Positions 10,773 to 23,165 are shown, numbered from the stretch's first letter. The stretch is 64,000 bases of DNA from Geosiphon pyriformis (GCA_016748015.1 JAAOMT010000226.1:726604-790603), one strand, 5' to 3'. A program made the numbers and translations. Notes: a model not told the origin generated them from the letters alone.

Positions 10773-13340
10773 GTAAGCAATTATCATTTCACAATTTGTT
10801 TGTTTTAATAAAAACTTAAGTCTTAATTGTTTTGTTTTGTATTAAAGACACAAATGTAAAGATAAATTTTTTAAAGTCATATAAATAAAATTATATTAGT
10901 ATTAGTATTTTTTAAATAAAAGAAAAAATAAAGTATTGATTTTTGTAATTTTGAATTTAATAAGCATTATTAACAACTAATTAGCAAGGTCTTAAAAACT
11001 TATAAAAATATTGAAAACAATGCTTTTAAAACATAATTGAGTATAAAATTTAATTTAAGCTTGATTTTTTAATTAATACTATTTCAAATTTTTATTGTTA
11101 ATTAATATGGTTATTGTTTGTATTTTGTATTTAATAGTATATGTATATTTTCTTAGCTTTCAATTATTTTTTCACAGTTTGTTTTAATGTTTTTTATATT
11201 TACTAAGTTTTTTTTATATTAATATTAATAAATTTATGAAACAAAAAAATTGAATTGTATTTCGAATATAGTTAGTTACTTGATAATTCTTGACAAATTT
11301 GAAAAATAAAATACTTTTTTCCAATAATTATACAAGTCTATTTTTGTTAATTAAAATTAATTGTGTTTTAAATTAAATATATTTTGGCTTATAATATTTT
11401 AAAGCATGTAATAATTAATGTAACAATTACAATATGTAATCTTTGAATTAAAGATTGATTAATTTATGTTTTTTTTTAATTTATTCACTTTGACAATTAA
11501 AGAATTTTAACCCAATTGCTTTTTTTAATATTTGTAAATACAATATTTTACATTTTCTAAAAATTCATTAACAGTATTAGTTACACAAAAAAAAGAAAAT
11601 TCTTGTTTGTTTTAGCTGTATATTATTATGTAGTTGATTATTTTTAAGTTAAATTATTATTAATTAATTACATTATAACTTACTAATAGTAATATATAAA
11701 AAATTTTCTTATTAACAATTTCTTTAATTTGATCAACAATAGTTATTATATATTTTGATTCTGTTTATTTTAATAAAATTTTTCCTTTGCAACATTATTT
11801 GTTTCTTTATATTTTACAAATTCTTTGATATTATAATACTTTTTGAAACTAAATCATCATTTTAAAATTTTAAAATTTTATTAATGTTTATAAACTAAGT
11901 AAAATTATTAGTTTTTTGAGAAATTGATAGATTTATACTTTTTTTAATCTTTTTCTTCAAATTTTTGTTAAAAATGTTATATACTCGATTTTTCTATCTC
12001 AAATTAATTTTTTAATGTACTATTTAAAAGTATTAAATTGACTCTTTTGATTTGATAAAGTGTAATTTTTAAGCAAGTTTAAGAGTATTATGTTTCTGTT
12101 TTTGAACTTAAATATTTAAAATATTGTTTTGTTATATTGTTATAATTGTAATTTCTTAAATATTTAAGTCAATAAATTTAATAAAAAAAATCTATTTGTC
12201 ATCTTGATTCTAGCCAAATTATTATTTTCATTTACATTAATTGTTTACCCCTCTTTATTGTCCTGTAACAATAATAATTTAAAACTCCATTTCATCTAAA
12301 ATTCTCTGAAGGTACAATAAGTATCCCAATTATTATTTCTGCTATGAATTCAATTAAATGTTAGCAAAATATTTCTTTGAGAACAAAATTTAAAATATGA
12401 TCATTTCCGTAATATTACCATAGCCTTAAAATATAAAGAGCGTGAGATTCATTTTAAAGATCCTGGCCAACATTTAATAAGTAGTTTTTTGAATCGAAAT
12501 TATAGTTACTTTAAATTAAAAAGAGCCCTCAAATATCTGATTGTTTTAAAATAATTGTTTTAATTTTACACTGAATCTTAAGCAGACTCGTCTCAGTTTC
12601 ACCCAACTATTAATGGACGAAAATTTTAAAAGAATACGATTTATTAAAACCTTTGTGTAATTCTTGCAGGATTTTTATTCTCTATAACTTACCAACAATC
12701 AATTCATGCAGTTGGTGTACTAGACAATAAAAGAACACAGGTTCTAAAAAAACAAAATTAACAAAGGGATCATTTCTCTTAAAAATTCATAAAACGGGAA
12801 TTAAGTAATCAAGATAATAAAAGATATTTTAATACTTAGTTTATCAATGATTAACCTCAAAAGTTCATCGTTGAATTACCAAACACCAAACTACGTCTTA
12901 AATGTTATAGAAGCAGGAGAAACTAAATAAATTAGCGTAATTGTTTTAATAATAAAATGCTCAGAGTATAATGACCTTCATTGTTCAACAGTTAAGCGCC
13001 AAGAAAAGAACGGTAAACTATTAATGGAGCTTTTTTCTAAACTTTTTTATTTTATTTTTCAGTCTTTAAAATTAAAATATAATTTATCACAATTTCACAG
13101 TTATATCTGTGTACAAAATCTAAAACCCAAAAAGTGAACTTTTGATATTCCAAACCTTAGAATTTTTAAAGCAATTTCCCTTAATAAATTTTTATAAATA
13201 AGAACAGTTTTCCCAAAAAAATTATCTATTAATTTATTCTCACCAACAGAAATTCAACAAATGATTTGATTTAGAAGCTTTTTCATAAATTATATTTAAA
13301 GGAATCATAAAATTTTCTAGATTCGGGAAACTTTAATATC
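10773..13340. other. AT-rich gene-free block
   Basis: Strongly AT-rich, especially 10780-12230, with dense stop codons in all frames and very few CpG steps. No gene, RNA or repeat unit is recognisable. From about 12240 composition moves back toward the local average and serves as upstream region of the repeat-protein gene at 13341. Confidence 0.6.
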
Positions 13341-13766
13341 ATGTCTTTAAGTTTAAAAAAATTTTCATTGGCTTTTACTTTAATTCTCTTTATTATCATT
13401 TTGTCCCATGTCTCGGCGGCACCAATACCAACCAAAGAATTTTTACCCTATGATTTCGATTTGCCCATAGACCCAAACAATGTTGGTTTTGGAAATGAAG
13501 GCTATGGTAATGTCGGATACGGTAACATTGGGAACAATAATGTTGGGATTCTTAATAGTGGTAACGAGAATGTTGGCAATTATAATGGTCTATGGAGTGA
13601 AGGTATCGATAACGGCGACGCCAATATCGGAAACGAGAATGGTCAAGGAAATAAGGGTATTCACAACGGGAGTAAAAATATTGGAAGTAAAAACGGTTCT
13701 TTCAATGCTGGCTCCACAAATGGTAATAAAAATCTTGGGAACGGGAATGGGAGACTCAATGGTTGA
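13341..13766 (+). CDS. Secreted N-x-G-x-x pentapeptide-repeat protein 1
   Basis: Single-exon gene for 141 residues. A signal peptide (KKFSLAFTLILFIIILSHVS, followed by AAPIP) leads into a spacer (about residues 30-48) and then about 18 repeats of the form N-x-G-x-x, for example NVGFGNEGYGNVGYGNIG and NIGSKNGSFNAGSTNGNKNL, ending in NGRLNG. The spacing matches pentapeptide repeats of the NxGxx type known from mycobacterial PPE-MPTR proteins, which suggests a beta-helical or fibrous fold; that comparison is structural inference only. Unlike its four paralogs in this window it has no Cys before the repeats and no introns. Function unknown; the signal peptide and lack of membrane segment or GPI signal point to secretion. 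The antisense/overlapping frame at 13480-13806 is a shadow. Confidence 0.85.
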   Translation: MSLSLKKFSLAFTLILFIIILSHVSAAPIPTKEFLPYDFDLPIDPNNVGFGNEGYGNVGYGNIGNNNVGILNSGNENVGNYNGLWSEGIDNGDANIGNENGQGNKGIHNGSKNIGSKNGSFNAGSTNGNKNLGNGNGRLNG

Positions 13767-15459
13767 AATCGTTTCATGGATACAGTGCGCTTACACATAT
13801 GGGTAGAACTATATTGCATTTAAGAAACTTGATAGATGTTAAAAAGACTTTATGAAGTTTTCAATGCCGCAATCTTGGGAAACAATTAGTACAATATTTG
13901 AGATTATAAAAGTGTTTATTTTCCATTTTCAACTTTTAAAGATACAAGCTCTTTTGGAATGGATAGCTAGAATTTTTATTCATTTCTATTTATTTCTTTC
14001 ATATCTGGTGCATTGAAATTATGATCCTTGATTAGAAAAACATAATAATAGCTATGCAAGTTTTACGACCCTCTATTTTATGAATTTCATATGAGAGCAA
14101 AATAAATTTTGTATTAATAAAAACATAATTTTATTAAATTTAATCTTACGATTCCAAAGTATTGAGAATCACCATCAATTTCACATTGAAAACTATATAA
14201 TATTTGAGGGGCAACTTAAATTGTAATCTGACATGCTACCAAAATAAGGCTAAAGCATTAATTATTAAACATAAATTATTGACGTAATTACTAAATACTC
14301 TTTTCATGTTATAATATTGGTTTCCTTTAGTTTTGTGGCTTTGATGAGATACTTTACCATTCAATAATCCAATAAAACTTTAACGCTGCGTCCTAGTTTC
14401 TAATGAGAGCGTTAAATCAATAAAATAATATCCAAGTGACAGAAAAAGTGCTTTTGGTATTGTCAAAACTCATTCTAGTTTGAGTCAATAATGTTGTTAT
14501 TGAAAACTTTATTATTTTGTTTGAAACCTTGGATCTTTTAAAACGGTAATATTGGTCAAGAACTTTTTTTAATTCTTTGAAAACTTAAAATTTGAAGGGA
14601 AATTCCTAGTGGCGAAAATGTGTTGAATATTTCAATCGAGGTAAAAAAAAAGAAAATGAGCAATTTTAATTTCTGTGAATTTGTATAGAAAATATTTTAA
14701 AATTGTTTATAGCTATTCAGAATTTCTAAATACTTTCTAAATTTTCTTAAAAACATGAATGAGCTAGTTTTTAAAAATAACACTTCATTCAAAAATCTTT
14801 AATTCTCCTCTTTAAACTTCAGTTAAGATTTTAGAATTCAAAGTCCATTAGTTATTATTCTGACTTTGGACAAATTTCACTCTTAAAATTAAATTATGTT
14901 AAAAATTTGATTTATTTAAAATATCAAAAATATTAGTCTCGCAATATCATTGATCAGAAACAGTATTATCATAATTTGCTTAGTTTTCTTCTGGTAAACA
15001 TTTTAAATACCTGATAATTTGGAGCTGGAATACAGAACAGTATTGCTTTTTATTAATAAAACATTGGTTGACAATAGATCGATTACAAAATTAAAGCTCT
15101 CTGAAAAAGCAAAAAAGCCTTTTAGTATCAGTTATTAGAAAATTGTTTGAATTCTTTAATTTCTAAATCTTTCAAGAATAAATGTGATATTTTCTTCTAG
15201 CAAAAAATGTTCATGTCAAGAAGCTTGATCTTTTTTATATCTATGCAATATAAATCATTTCAAAAATACAAAAAATCTAAATTAAAGGATAGAAAATTTA
15301 TCAGAATAAAATTTCAAATTTGAATTTACTAAAACGAAGAATTTTTTCTAAAAGTTTAGTTAAAGTTTACAAACAAAAAAATGATAGAATTATGGATTGA
15401 AAAGTTTGTATTGTAAGAAAGAAAATATTTAAATCAACAGTTAAAACCATCGTCCTTTA
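13767..15459. other. Intergenic, no gene seen
   Basis: AT-rich spacer of about 1.7 kb between two convergent genes for secreted proteins. Frames are short and show no family motif. Confidence 0.5.
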
Positions 15460-16787
15460 TTAAATTATCGTCAATCCTAATACCACAATAGTCAAAATTG
15501 AAATGGCAGATCCGACTGAGTGAGCGATACCAATAGGTGCAGCAGCACTATGCTTTGTAGTAGTACTGTTTCCACTTTTATTGTCGTTATTATCAACAGT
15601 GCTATTCGTTCCGTTTTTGGATATTGGGCCGTAGGAAGGAGTGATGCTAATATCTTCAACAACATAGTTGGCAGAAGCTGGTTGATCTTTAGTTCCACAT
15701 CTATTTATAGAATAAAAAATTCAGTCTCAAGTGTTTTAAATATTCAATTTTAGCAAAAAATTTATTATGGCTCTTACTTTGAGAAATATGTGCTCGCGCA
15801 GGCTGTATTACATGCGCCTTTATCGACATTTGATACCTGAGGTATTATTATAAATGAAAGCCAATAAGAAACTGAAATGATCCGATATATTAATCAATGC
15901 ATAATAATTGAAATGATTTTAATACCCTATCACTTTGGCAAACAGCTTGACAAGCCTATAAAATTGAATGTTTTCAATGAGAGTTTCTTCAAAACCAAAA
16001 ATTTTAAGTCTCAAAAAATGGTTTTCATGAAGAATAATACTCACTTGACCTCTACCCGAACAATCTGCATAATTAATTGGCCATTCCTGTGCTTTTTGGT
16101 TAAAAAAATCCAGATAGTCAAAAACGAAGAATAATAAAAACCTGATTTTTCGAACTAAAAATATTTTTACCTTCAAAGTTGGGAATATGTTGAAGACAGC
16201 CACAGCCCCAACCTAATGTTGTGACGTTGCAAAAATTCTAAAAAGAAAATATGAAATTTTAGAATTGGGCTCAGTTCTAGCAAATGGAAAGTTGTCAAAA
16301 ATGAAATCATACTTACTCGGGGAGCCTATGAAAATTTAGTTCAAGATATTAAATTTCATTAGGTCAATATTATTATATTTTCATCGAGTTAGAAAAATCA
16401 AGATTTCGAGAGAGAAAAATTATCAGTTTTTACCTGTTTTTCATCACCACCACAAGTGGATGTACAATAGGCTTTATTAGCAGCGCAGAGAGCTTGACGC
16501 TCTGTGGTAGGCTTCATAGTAAGATTGTAAACAAAAGGAGGTATTTGATATGGTGGAGGTTCTGTCTGGCCTAAATAAAACAAGTGATGGAAATAAATTT
16601 TTATTCACGTTCAATTTTAAAATTGGAAAAGAGCCATGGGAAAGATTTCTGTCAGCGTTCATCAAAATATTAGCAGGTATAAGAATTCAAATATTTTCAA
16701 AATTCTAAAATTTCTAAGTATACCTTTGGCACTTTGGATCATAACACTAATGAGTGCCACCCAAGAAATAACAATGTATAACTTCAT
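15460..16787 (-). CDS. GPI-anchored cysteine-rich secreted protein (DUF7707-like)
   Basis: Eight minus-strand exons: 16787-16724, 16570-16434, 16325-16317, 16237-16171, 16091-16045, 15955-15926, 15836-15778 and 15700-15460; phases agree and give 217 residues. A signal peptide (KLYIVISWVALISVMIQSAKG) precedes a cysteine-rich domain (about residues 40-140) with the order RQALCAANKAYCTSTCGG, FCNVTTLGWGCGC, YADCSGRGQACQAVCQS, GACNTACASTYFSKCG. This Cys pattern and the CNVTTLxWxCxC block resemble the fungal extracellular domain I know as DUF7707; that link is from memory. A Ser/Thr/Asn-rich stalk with NGTNST follows, then a C-terminal hydrophobic tail (SAISILTIVVLGLTII) typical of a GPI-anchor signal. 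So it probably sits on the plasma membrane or cell wall. Exon 3 is only nine bases (Ala-Pro-Arg), with a clean AG before and GTAAGT after. Molecular function unknown. Confidence 0.82.
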
Positions 16788-17909
16788 ATTAAGAAAAGTA
16801 AAAACTTTAAAAGAGGATTTGATTTTAGGAATTAAGGAAAAGTGAATACTTGGTAATGAAAATTTTACAAAGGAAAACCTGCCAAAGAATTGACGTCGGT
16901 TTTTGAAATTTTTTGATGAAATTAATGAATAGGTTAGAATTTGACTTGTTATGAGGTTGAAGGTAGGAGTGAGGAAAAAGCAATGATAATAAAATCCATC
17001 GGGATGAAATCTGTCTATAAAACTTGTAGTGAATCGATATTTGTTTTCCATTTCCAATCACAGAATTAGATGTTAAATTAGTGGCACAATGATATGTAAT
17101 CACTGAAACGAAGCTGCATTTGTGTTCAATAGAAATATAACCAATACTTTACAAGGCACATCTCCTATGTTGGCAATTTTGGAAATTCTCGGTGCTCTCT
17201 GTTAATCTTTTTGATACATGCATTAAGAATTTAATTCTTCCATTATCTTCTCGAACGTTATGTACGAATTATTCGAAGTCTGAACTATTTGCACAACACC
17301 CGAGATTTTTTTTTCAAAGATAAATATATCCTTTAATCAAATTCTTGCAACCATTTTATTTATTTGTATTTCTTCGTTAAAATCTGGTTCAAAAACTAAT
17401 AGTGGTCATGGGAAATTTTCGTTCAGATTAATCTAACAATAAAAAAAGGTGCTTTAAAAAAATAAAATTCAAGTATTACGTAAGTCTATTGATAGGAGGT
17501 TTCAATTATAAATGCGCAAAAATTTATTTGATCTTAACCAATAGAAACCTAAATTTCCTCATTTTACAAAATTTTTGCTCAATCCTAAATGCAAAAAATT
17601 AAAGTTTATTACAAATTCCAAAAAAACATAATTATATTTTTAATTTAAAGACTTTTATTTACTAAAACAAAAATGTCAAAAAGAAAATTTTTATAAATAG
17701 CAGTATACTGGTTTCATAAAAATTCTCAAGTTGGAATTAAATGTTTTATTCAATTTTGGACAGAGTATTACAATCTAATAACTATTTTTAACATTTAGCA
17801 CGTTATTTTTTTATGTTTTGTATCTTAATACAAGGTAAAGATTTTGATTTCTTAAAAATTTTCAAGACTAAATTTTTAATTTTCTTATAATAAAAGATAA
17901 ATATATGCT
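16788..17909. other. Intergenic, no gene seen
   Basis: Promoter side of the GPI-anchored gene, then AT-rich sequence up to the Fanzor relic. Minus frames at 16662-17103 are open but hydrophobic and without motif; they partly read through the first intron of the GPI gene and are not credible genes. Confidence 0.5.
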
Positions 17910-18670
17910 ATGGCCTTAAAAAATAAGTGGTCTTATTTACACAAAATTATGTCCGAAAGTAAATTTAAACATCTTCAAAAAATTATTCATTTTCCTGGGT
18001 TTATGAAATGTACATTTTCTATTGATACTGGCATTTGTACACTCTTCACTTGCTATTTCCTTTTTAAAGGTTTGGACAAAGCCGACTTTGGCGACATTAG
18101 ACAAATTTCTTATTTGTGCAATTATATGGATTCTCTCATATTTTTCACTTGCAAGTTTGGTGCAATCATTATCCTGCAATTTAATGTGTTAGACATAATA
18201 ACTTAAAGGATTAAAAAAATTAAATAAAAGACTCTAGAAAATGCTTTCTTGGGTACATTACCATTCTGATTGCCAAGGATGAAGATTTGGGAGTCCAAGT
18301 TGTCATTCAAAATGAGGCATATACATTCAAGACTTGTAGTTGGTACGATAAAATAAAGATCATCGGAGGGCTCAAAGTTTGATAGTGGGAAAATCTAAAT
18401 TAAAGCTACATAAAATTTTATCTTTTTTTGAAAATCTTGACTTTCAAGATTTTGATTGATCAATTAGTTGAAAGTAAAATTTGCTGCTATTTGATGTGGA
18501 AAGGGCTCTTGGATGAGCTTCATAGAAAGATTATAAAATCTTTCTTTACTACCGGAGTCTGAACAAAATGGAGGTGTGAGTCTTTTATTTTCTGAAATTG
18601 TGCCTTCTTTTACCATTGTGATTATGACGATAGCATTTTGGTTTTGATCCCATCATAGAAATCGAGATCA
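17910..18670 (+). pseudogene. Fanzor (eukaryotic TnpB-like nuclease) relic, rearranged
   Basis: Three plus-strand pieces resemble the C-terminal half of Fanzor/TnpB proteins. Piece one (17910-18206) contains SIDTGICTLFTCYF with the RuvC-I Asp at 18024-18026, then FGDIRQISYLCNYMDSLI, the family block that follows RuvC-I. Piece two (18240-18382) reads MLSWVHY and, after a stop, NEAYTFKTCSWYDKIKIIGG, which matches the TSKTCxxCG zinc-ribbon region with the second Cys replaced by Tyr. Piece three (18499-18561) reads LLDELHRKIIKSFF, which normally lies between pieces one and two, so the copy is rearranged or two decayed copies overlap. In intact systems these are RNA-guided DNA endonucleases carried by transposons. 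No full RuvC set, no intact frame and no element ends are visible. It is dead. Confidence 0.72.
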
Positions 18671-18902
18671 ATAAAGCCATCAAGACAGAGGGAGTCACGC
18701 AGATTTTGAACTTTCGATATTAACAACCCCAATAAATCTTTATATAAGATTTTATATGCCATTCTTAAAAGTAAATTTGACTCATTTAAAAATTTAAAAA
18801 TATGCAGAAACCTAAAACGAATTTGCATGTTTAAACACTTTTAAAAATCAAGATATCAAAGGTTTGTCACTTTTTAACAAATAAACTTGACATTTGTTTA
18901 CT

Positions 18903-20097
18903 TTTTACGACTCCCCAAAATTATAATATTGTTGTGTAAGAAAAATAATACCCACTTGTAGATAGTTAAACGAAATCGAAAGGGAAGATTCTGGCATACA
19001 TGGAAACGCTAAAATCTCAAAATGCTTGTACGTTATCCCACAAGAATATGGCGCTTGATTGAGAAGTATCAAAGAACAGGAAAACGTGAAACTTACCACA
19101 TTCTAAAGGAATAGAAATTCTTAGCAACCACGAAAAAGATTTACTAGTGTGTAAAGCCAGGGAAAACGACATGCACTACTCAATGAAATTGTCAACAATT
19201 TAGGTCTAAAAATGTAGTTTGTCAACTGCCGCAAATGTACTCTACAACTCTGGACTTTGCTCACGTATCGCAGCAAAAACCTTATATCTCAGAAACACCT
19301 GCCTACACTCGTGTTAAGTGGTGTGTAAGAAAAAAAAATAAAACCGTTCACGATTAGGCAAAAGTCATCTTCTCTGATGAGACGAGTATGGAATTGGGAA
19401 GCAATCACGACAACCAAGAGTTTGGCGGCATGCTAGCGAAGAGTTTAATACTAATTCCTTAGTCCTTACTCTAAATAGTAGGCGAAAATCCATAATGGTT
19501 TGGGGGTGTTTCACGGGAGGATTCAAACGACCATTGGTATTTTGTGATGAATACAAAAAAAATGTTGAAAAATAAATGCAAATAGTTACCTTGAAGTCTT
19601 AATAGCTACCTTGAAGTCTTAATAGCCATTATATAAAATAAAATTAAAAAGCTATATGAAAGTAAAAAATCATGACAACCAAATTTTCTTCCGTTTCAGA
19701 ATGTAATTAAGTTGTTAACTGGACGCTCCCCAATTTTTCAGCAAGATAACGTACTGATTCATACTGCAAAAAATATCTAACGGAAAATAAAATTACGACT
19801 ATCACTGGCCGGTGAATTCACCAGACCTGAATCCAATTGAAGCTGTTCAAGGACAATACCCAAAAACACGAAGTATGTGGTCGAACTTAAAATTGCGCTA
19901 AAGGAGGAAGAAATTCGATACCTCTGTTCTCGATGAAGTTATTCCCTCAATGCTAAGGAAAATTGAAGGAGGATTTTGAGGGCGGACAAAGCATTAAATC
20001 ATGTATAATTTTTATTTCGTAAAAAATTAAGTAAATCGGAAAGTATCAGAATTTTTGTGTCCAATTTTGAATCGGGCGTTACTTTTTGGGGTATTGT
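18903..20097 (+). mobile_element. Decayed Tc1-like transposon
   Basis: Plus-strand fragments of a Tc1 transposase broken by stops and frame changes. About 19045-19110 reads RRIW RLIEKYQRTGKRET in the usual N-terminal position; 19308-19420 reads RVKWC, TVHD, AKVIFSDETSMELGS with the first catalytic Asp; 19733-19770 reads PIFQQDN with the second; downstream a remnant of the third-acid region (SPDLNPIE-like) is present near 19820-19850. Weak inverted ends (ttttacgactccccaaaa at 18903 and its degenerate counterpart ending near 20097) fit an element of about 1.2 kb. No intact frame remains. It is distinct in sequence from the Tc1 copies at 4.6 and 40.1 kb. Confidence 0.72.
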
Positions 20098-20154
20098 AAA
20101 ATATAGATATTCATAGGGCACATCGGCTATCGGAAAATCGTTCCACACAAATTA

Positions 20155-22598
20155 TTAAGATTCCCTTTTTAGTTTGCCTAAATAATGCCTAACATTTTCT
20201 TTTTTGGCAAATTTGGTGATCGCATATAATGCAGCTTGGGAAGTCTGAAAAATATTCATGACATTTTAGTCAAGAGAATTGAGACAATCAACTCCACAAA
20301 AACATACCACACCAATTGCTTCTTCGCTAACATTTTCCAGTGTATCACACGCCTGGTGGTAGCAAGGATCAAATGGGGCATTGGCAAATCCCCCAAACGT
20401 GTGCCTTTGGTCCTCAGTTTTTCGGCCCCCAGCTCCAGTCAATACCCCACCTAAAAGATCGATTTATAAATTGTATTGACCAAGTCAATCTCATTTCTTA
20501 GCAAATTGGGTATAAAAGAGCTCAAATGCTCGTAAATTACTAATAAAATGCATCATGCCTGATGGAATTCCATGTTCCAGGAATGGCAGAAAGTCACTGC
20601 CAGCTAACATATCAATCAGTTCATATGACTCGTGGGCAGCCTTGAAGTACTCTTCAAACACATTTTGTATTACTATCGAAGCATTTCGCACATCTGATGG
20701 CGCGTCTTCTCCCTTATGAATCTACAATATGTAACTTAAAAATTAGCAAAATATTACTTCATAAAAGTCAAAGCCAAAATCAGGGATCCTCATATACTCA
20801 CAAACGGGACGTAATTAGGACTTCCTAGCATATCAAAATTAAGATTCATAGCAATTTTTTCGTCCTCACCGCTCATCATGGCTTCTCTGATAAAATGTCG
20901 CGATCCTAAGAGTCCGATTTCTTCTGCGGCCCACCAAGCAAAAATTAAGTCATTTTTTGGCTTGAAATCAGCACGTTCGATGGCAAGCAAAATTTCTAAA
21001 AGAGTGGCCGATCCGGATGCGTTATCAACTAGACCTGCTCCAGCTGGTACAGAATCCAAGTGTGCGCCAAAAACAAGGGTATTTTCCTTTTCGGGACCAT
21101 CTCTTAGTAAGCAAATAACATTAAACGTGTCAGTCACAGTTATCTTTGTGTAAGTTTGAATGTCAACTTTTATTTCTTTTGAGAGAGCGAGCAGTTGTCC
21201 AAGTGAGTATGAGGCCGCAAGAACCGGTATTTTCATCAAAGGATCTGAAAGATATTAGCATATTTCATTAATGCATTGTTTTTAAAAAGTTCTAAATGAA
21301 ATAAATACCTCTTTCTTTCCAATCAACCAGTCGAACCCGGTTGTATAACAGCGTTCTCCGTGCTGGGGAATTATAAAAAATTACAGCAGATGCTCCTTTC
21401 TTTGAGGTTGTGAAGCAAGACGCAGATAATACGTTAATTATAGCAACCCATAAAGCAAAGACAATTAACTTGCTATACCTGTTCAGCCTTGTAAGCTGCC
21501 TTCCAAAAGTCACATTTGCCTCCTTCTTGAATCAATGCAATCTTATCTTTTACTTTGTCCCAACCATTTTCATTGCATCCAGATTCTGGTATAATCACTA
21601 CCTGCTGTTTTGAAAGTGTTGCTGACTCCCCTCCATATCTCATACCTTAATCCAGAAAAAGTATCCATTAAATAAATTTGGCATATTTAAACAAGAATTA
21701 AAAAAGCTTCTTTTTAATAACCTACTCCAGAAATCCACTCCGCCTTGATAAGTAACCGTCCCCTTTTTATGACGGTCATCATCATCATCATCATTATCCG
21801 GAAGAAAGGTGACATTTAATTCGGCTTCTTTTATTTTTTCCCAAATAGGGACTTTGAAATACTGTAATTTAACTTCACATCGTGTATTCTTCTTCAAAAG
21901 AGAGATAATGTATAGGGCAGACGCGTTATACCCAGCAGTAATGGAACGTGATGGTCTCTTAGTGGTATAGGCATAATTTTCTTCTTCATCGAATATCTCG
22001 GTAGATGCTTCGGAGATTGATGGGTTTGATTTCATTGATTTATTAAAAAATTTGATAATTTTTGATGAGTATAAAGGAATGGATGAGGTTGGAATTGTAT
22101 CGTTCTCGTAATATTGAGCAATTTTTTCAAACGCTTTCAAGTGTGCAAATATGTTCCGAGTAAGTTGTTGTGGCAGAATTATTTCTTTTTCATGCTTGCC
22201 TTCAGCTGTGAACAATTGAAAATTTTTTGAATCTCAGATAAATTGCATATTAATGTTGAAAATTCATTTTAAAACATTTTTCATTCATGACTCACGTCGA
22301 TTATGTGGCAAAAACAGAATAATACAAGTAATTGAAACTATAAAAACTAACAAGGCAACAAGACCATATGGTGCAGCTTTTACAGCTACCTCACGAGGGT
22401 TGTGTCGGTTACTTCTGTTATTTCGACGTGAAAGGAGGGGTGTTGGCGATGATTTCCGTGAGTTTTCTTCATCTACAGGATAATATTTAATTAATTTGGA
22501 GAAATTAAAGGATCAATTTAAATGCACTGTCAGATTTCACCTATAATATTGCTGCTGTTACTTCCCAGAAGTGGGGCGTTTTCCAACAAAGTAGACAT
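20155..22598 (-). CDS. M28 family zinc metallopeptidase, type II membrane protein
   Basis: Nine minus-strand exons: 22598-22541, 22472-22296, 22205-21726, 21645-21479, 21399-21309, 21244-20802, 20721-20559, 20450-20308 and 20244-20155, giving 603 residues. A basic cytosolic tail precedes one membrane segment (about 55-74, GLVALLVFIVSITCIILFL), so most of the protein faces the lumen or outside. A protease-associated region around 240-310 includes ALIQEGGKCDFWKAAYKAEQ. The M28 domain has the zinc ligands His386 (FGAHLDSV), Asp398 (DNASGS), Glu433 with catalytic Glu432 (WWAAEEIGLLGS), Asp462 (NLNFDMLGSPNY) and His558 (CYHQACD). It is therefore predicted to be an active aminopeptidase or carboxypeptidase of the vacuole or cell surface. 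The intron after exon 7 appears to use GC rather than GT as donor, because only that join restores the conserved IPSGG and TGAGG blocks. The Asp run near residue 220 is a GAT repeat. Confidence 0.9.
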
Positions 22599-22949
22599 AT
22601 GGTTGACTCGAATTAGTTTGTGCCAAAGTTAGGTGAAATTTCTTTAATTAGAACGAAATTTTATTTTTACTTTACACTTTTATTTTGTTAAGGATAAAAT
22701 AAGGTTCCGCCGCTAATTATTGTGAATTTATACGCCTGCTGCTTTTAAGGGTCACGAATTAAGCAAACATGATTATATTCGGAATAGCTCAGATCTTGAT
22801 GGAAGTTTCCACAAAAAGACTGGAAATTAATTGAAGATCTTGAACTTTACATGCACAGATCAAGGCGATCCTAATCACATCTCGAAAATATTGAATCCTA
22901 CTTTCATTTCACCCCTTAAGTGTTTTCAATTACAGAATTTTAGATATGA
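22599..22949. other. Promoter side of the M28 gene, no gene seen
   Basis: Spacer upstream of the peptidase start codon. No distinct motif can be supported. Confidence 0.45.
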
Positions 22950-23165
22950 GGCTTGCGGCAATAAATCCAGACAAAGTGAGGCTGCCTTCGGCAATTTTGG
23001 CTTTTCTTTTTTAGCACCCAGAATATAATCGCTGTTATCCCTGCTATCGCCAAGATTGCTGGGACTTCTCATTCTCTAATTGTTGCTTGGTTTGTTCTAA
23101 TTCAATCTTTAATTCTTTAGTTTTATGGCAAGCATCTTATTCTTCCATTTTTTATCAATTTTTTT
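22950..23165 (-). pseudogene. Possible relic of a coiled-coil/membrane protein gene
   Basis: On the minus strand the stretch 23165-23050 reads, with one frame change, HKTKELKIELEQTKQQLENE, a heptad-like charged coiled coil, and a little further 23045-22990 reads PAILAIAGITAIIFWVLKKK, a good membrane segment followed by positive residues. Stop codons lie between and the frame changes, and no start or splice site is evident. GC content is visibly higher than the AT-rich block next to it, which supports former coding sequence. I do not recognise the family. Confidence 0.35.

Noticed and set aside
16662-17103. Two overlapping hydrophobic minus frames upstream of the GPI-anchored gene
   Set aside because: They run through its first exon and intron into promoter DNA; the spliced model explains the coding part.
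21325-21350. String complementary to a tRNA B-box (GGGTTCGACTGG on the minus strand)
   Set aside because: It lies inside exon 5 of the M28 gene (coding RVRLVDW) and no acceptor stem, A box or cloverleaf can be drawn around it.
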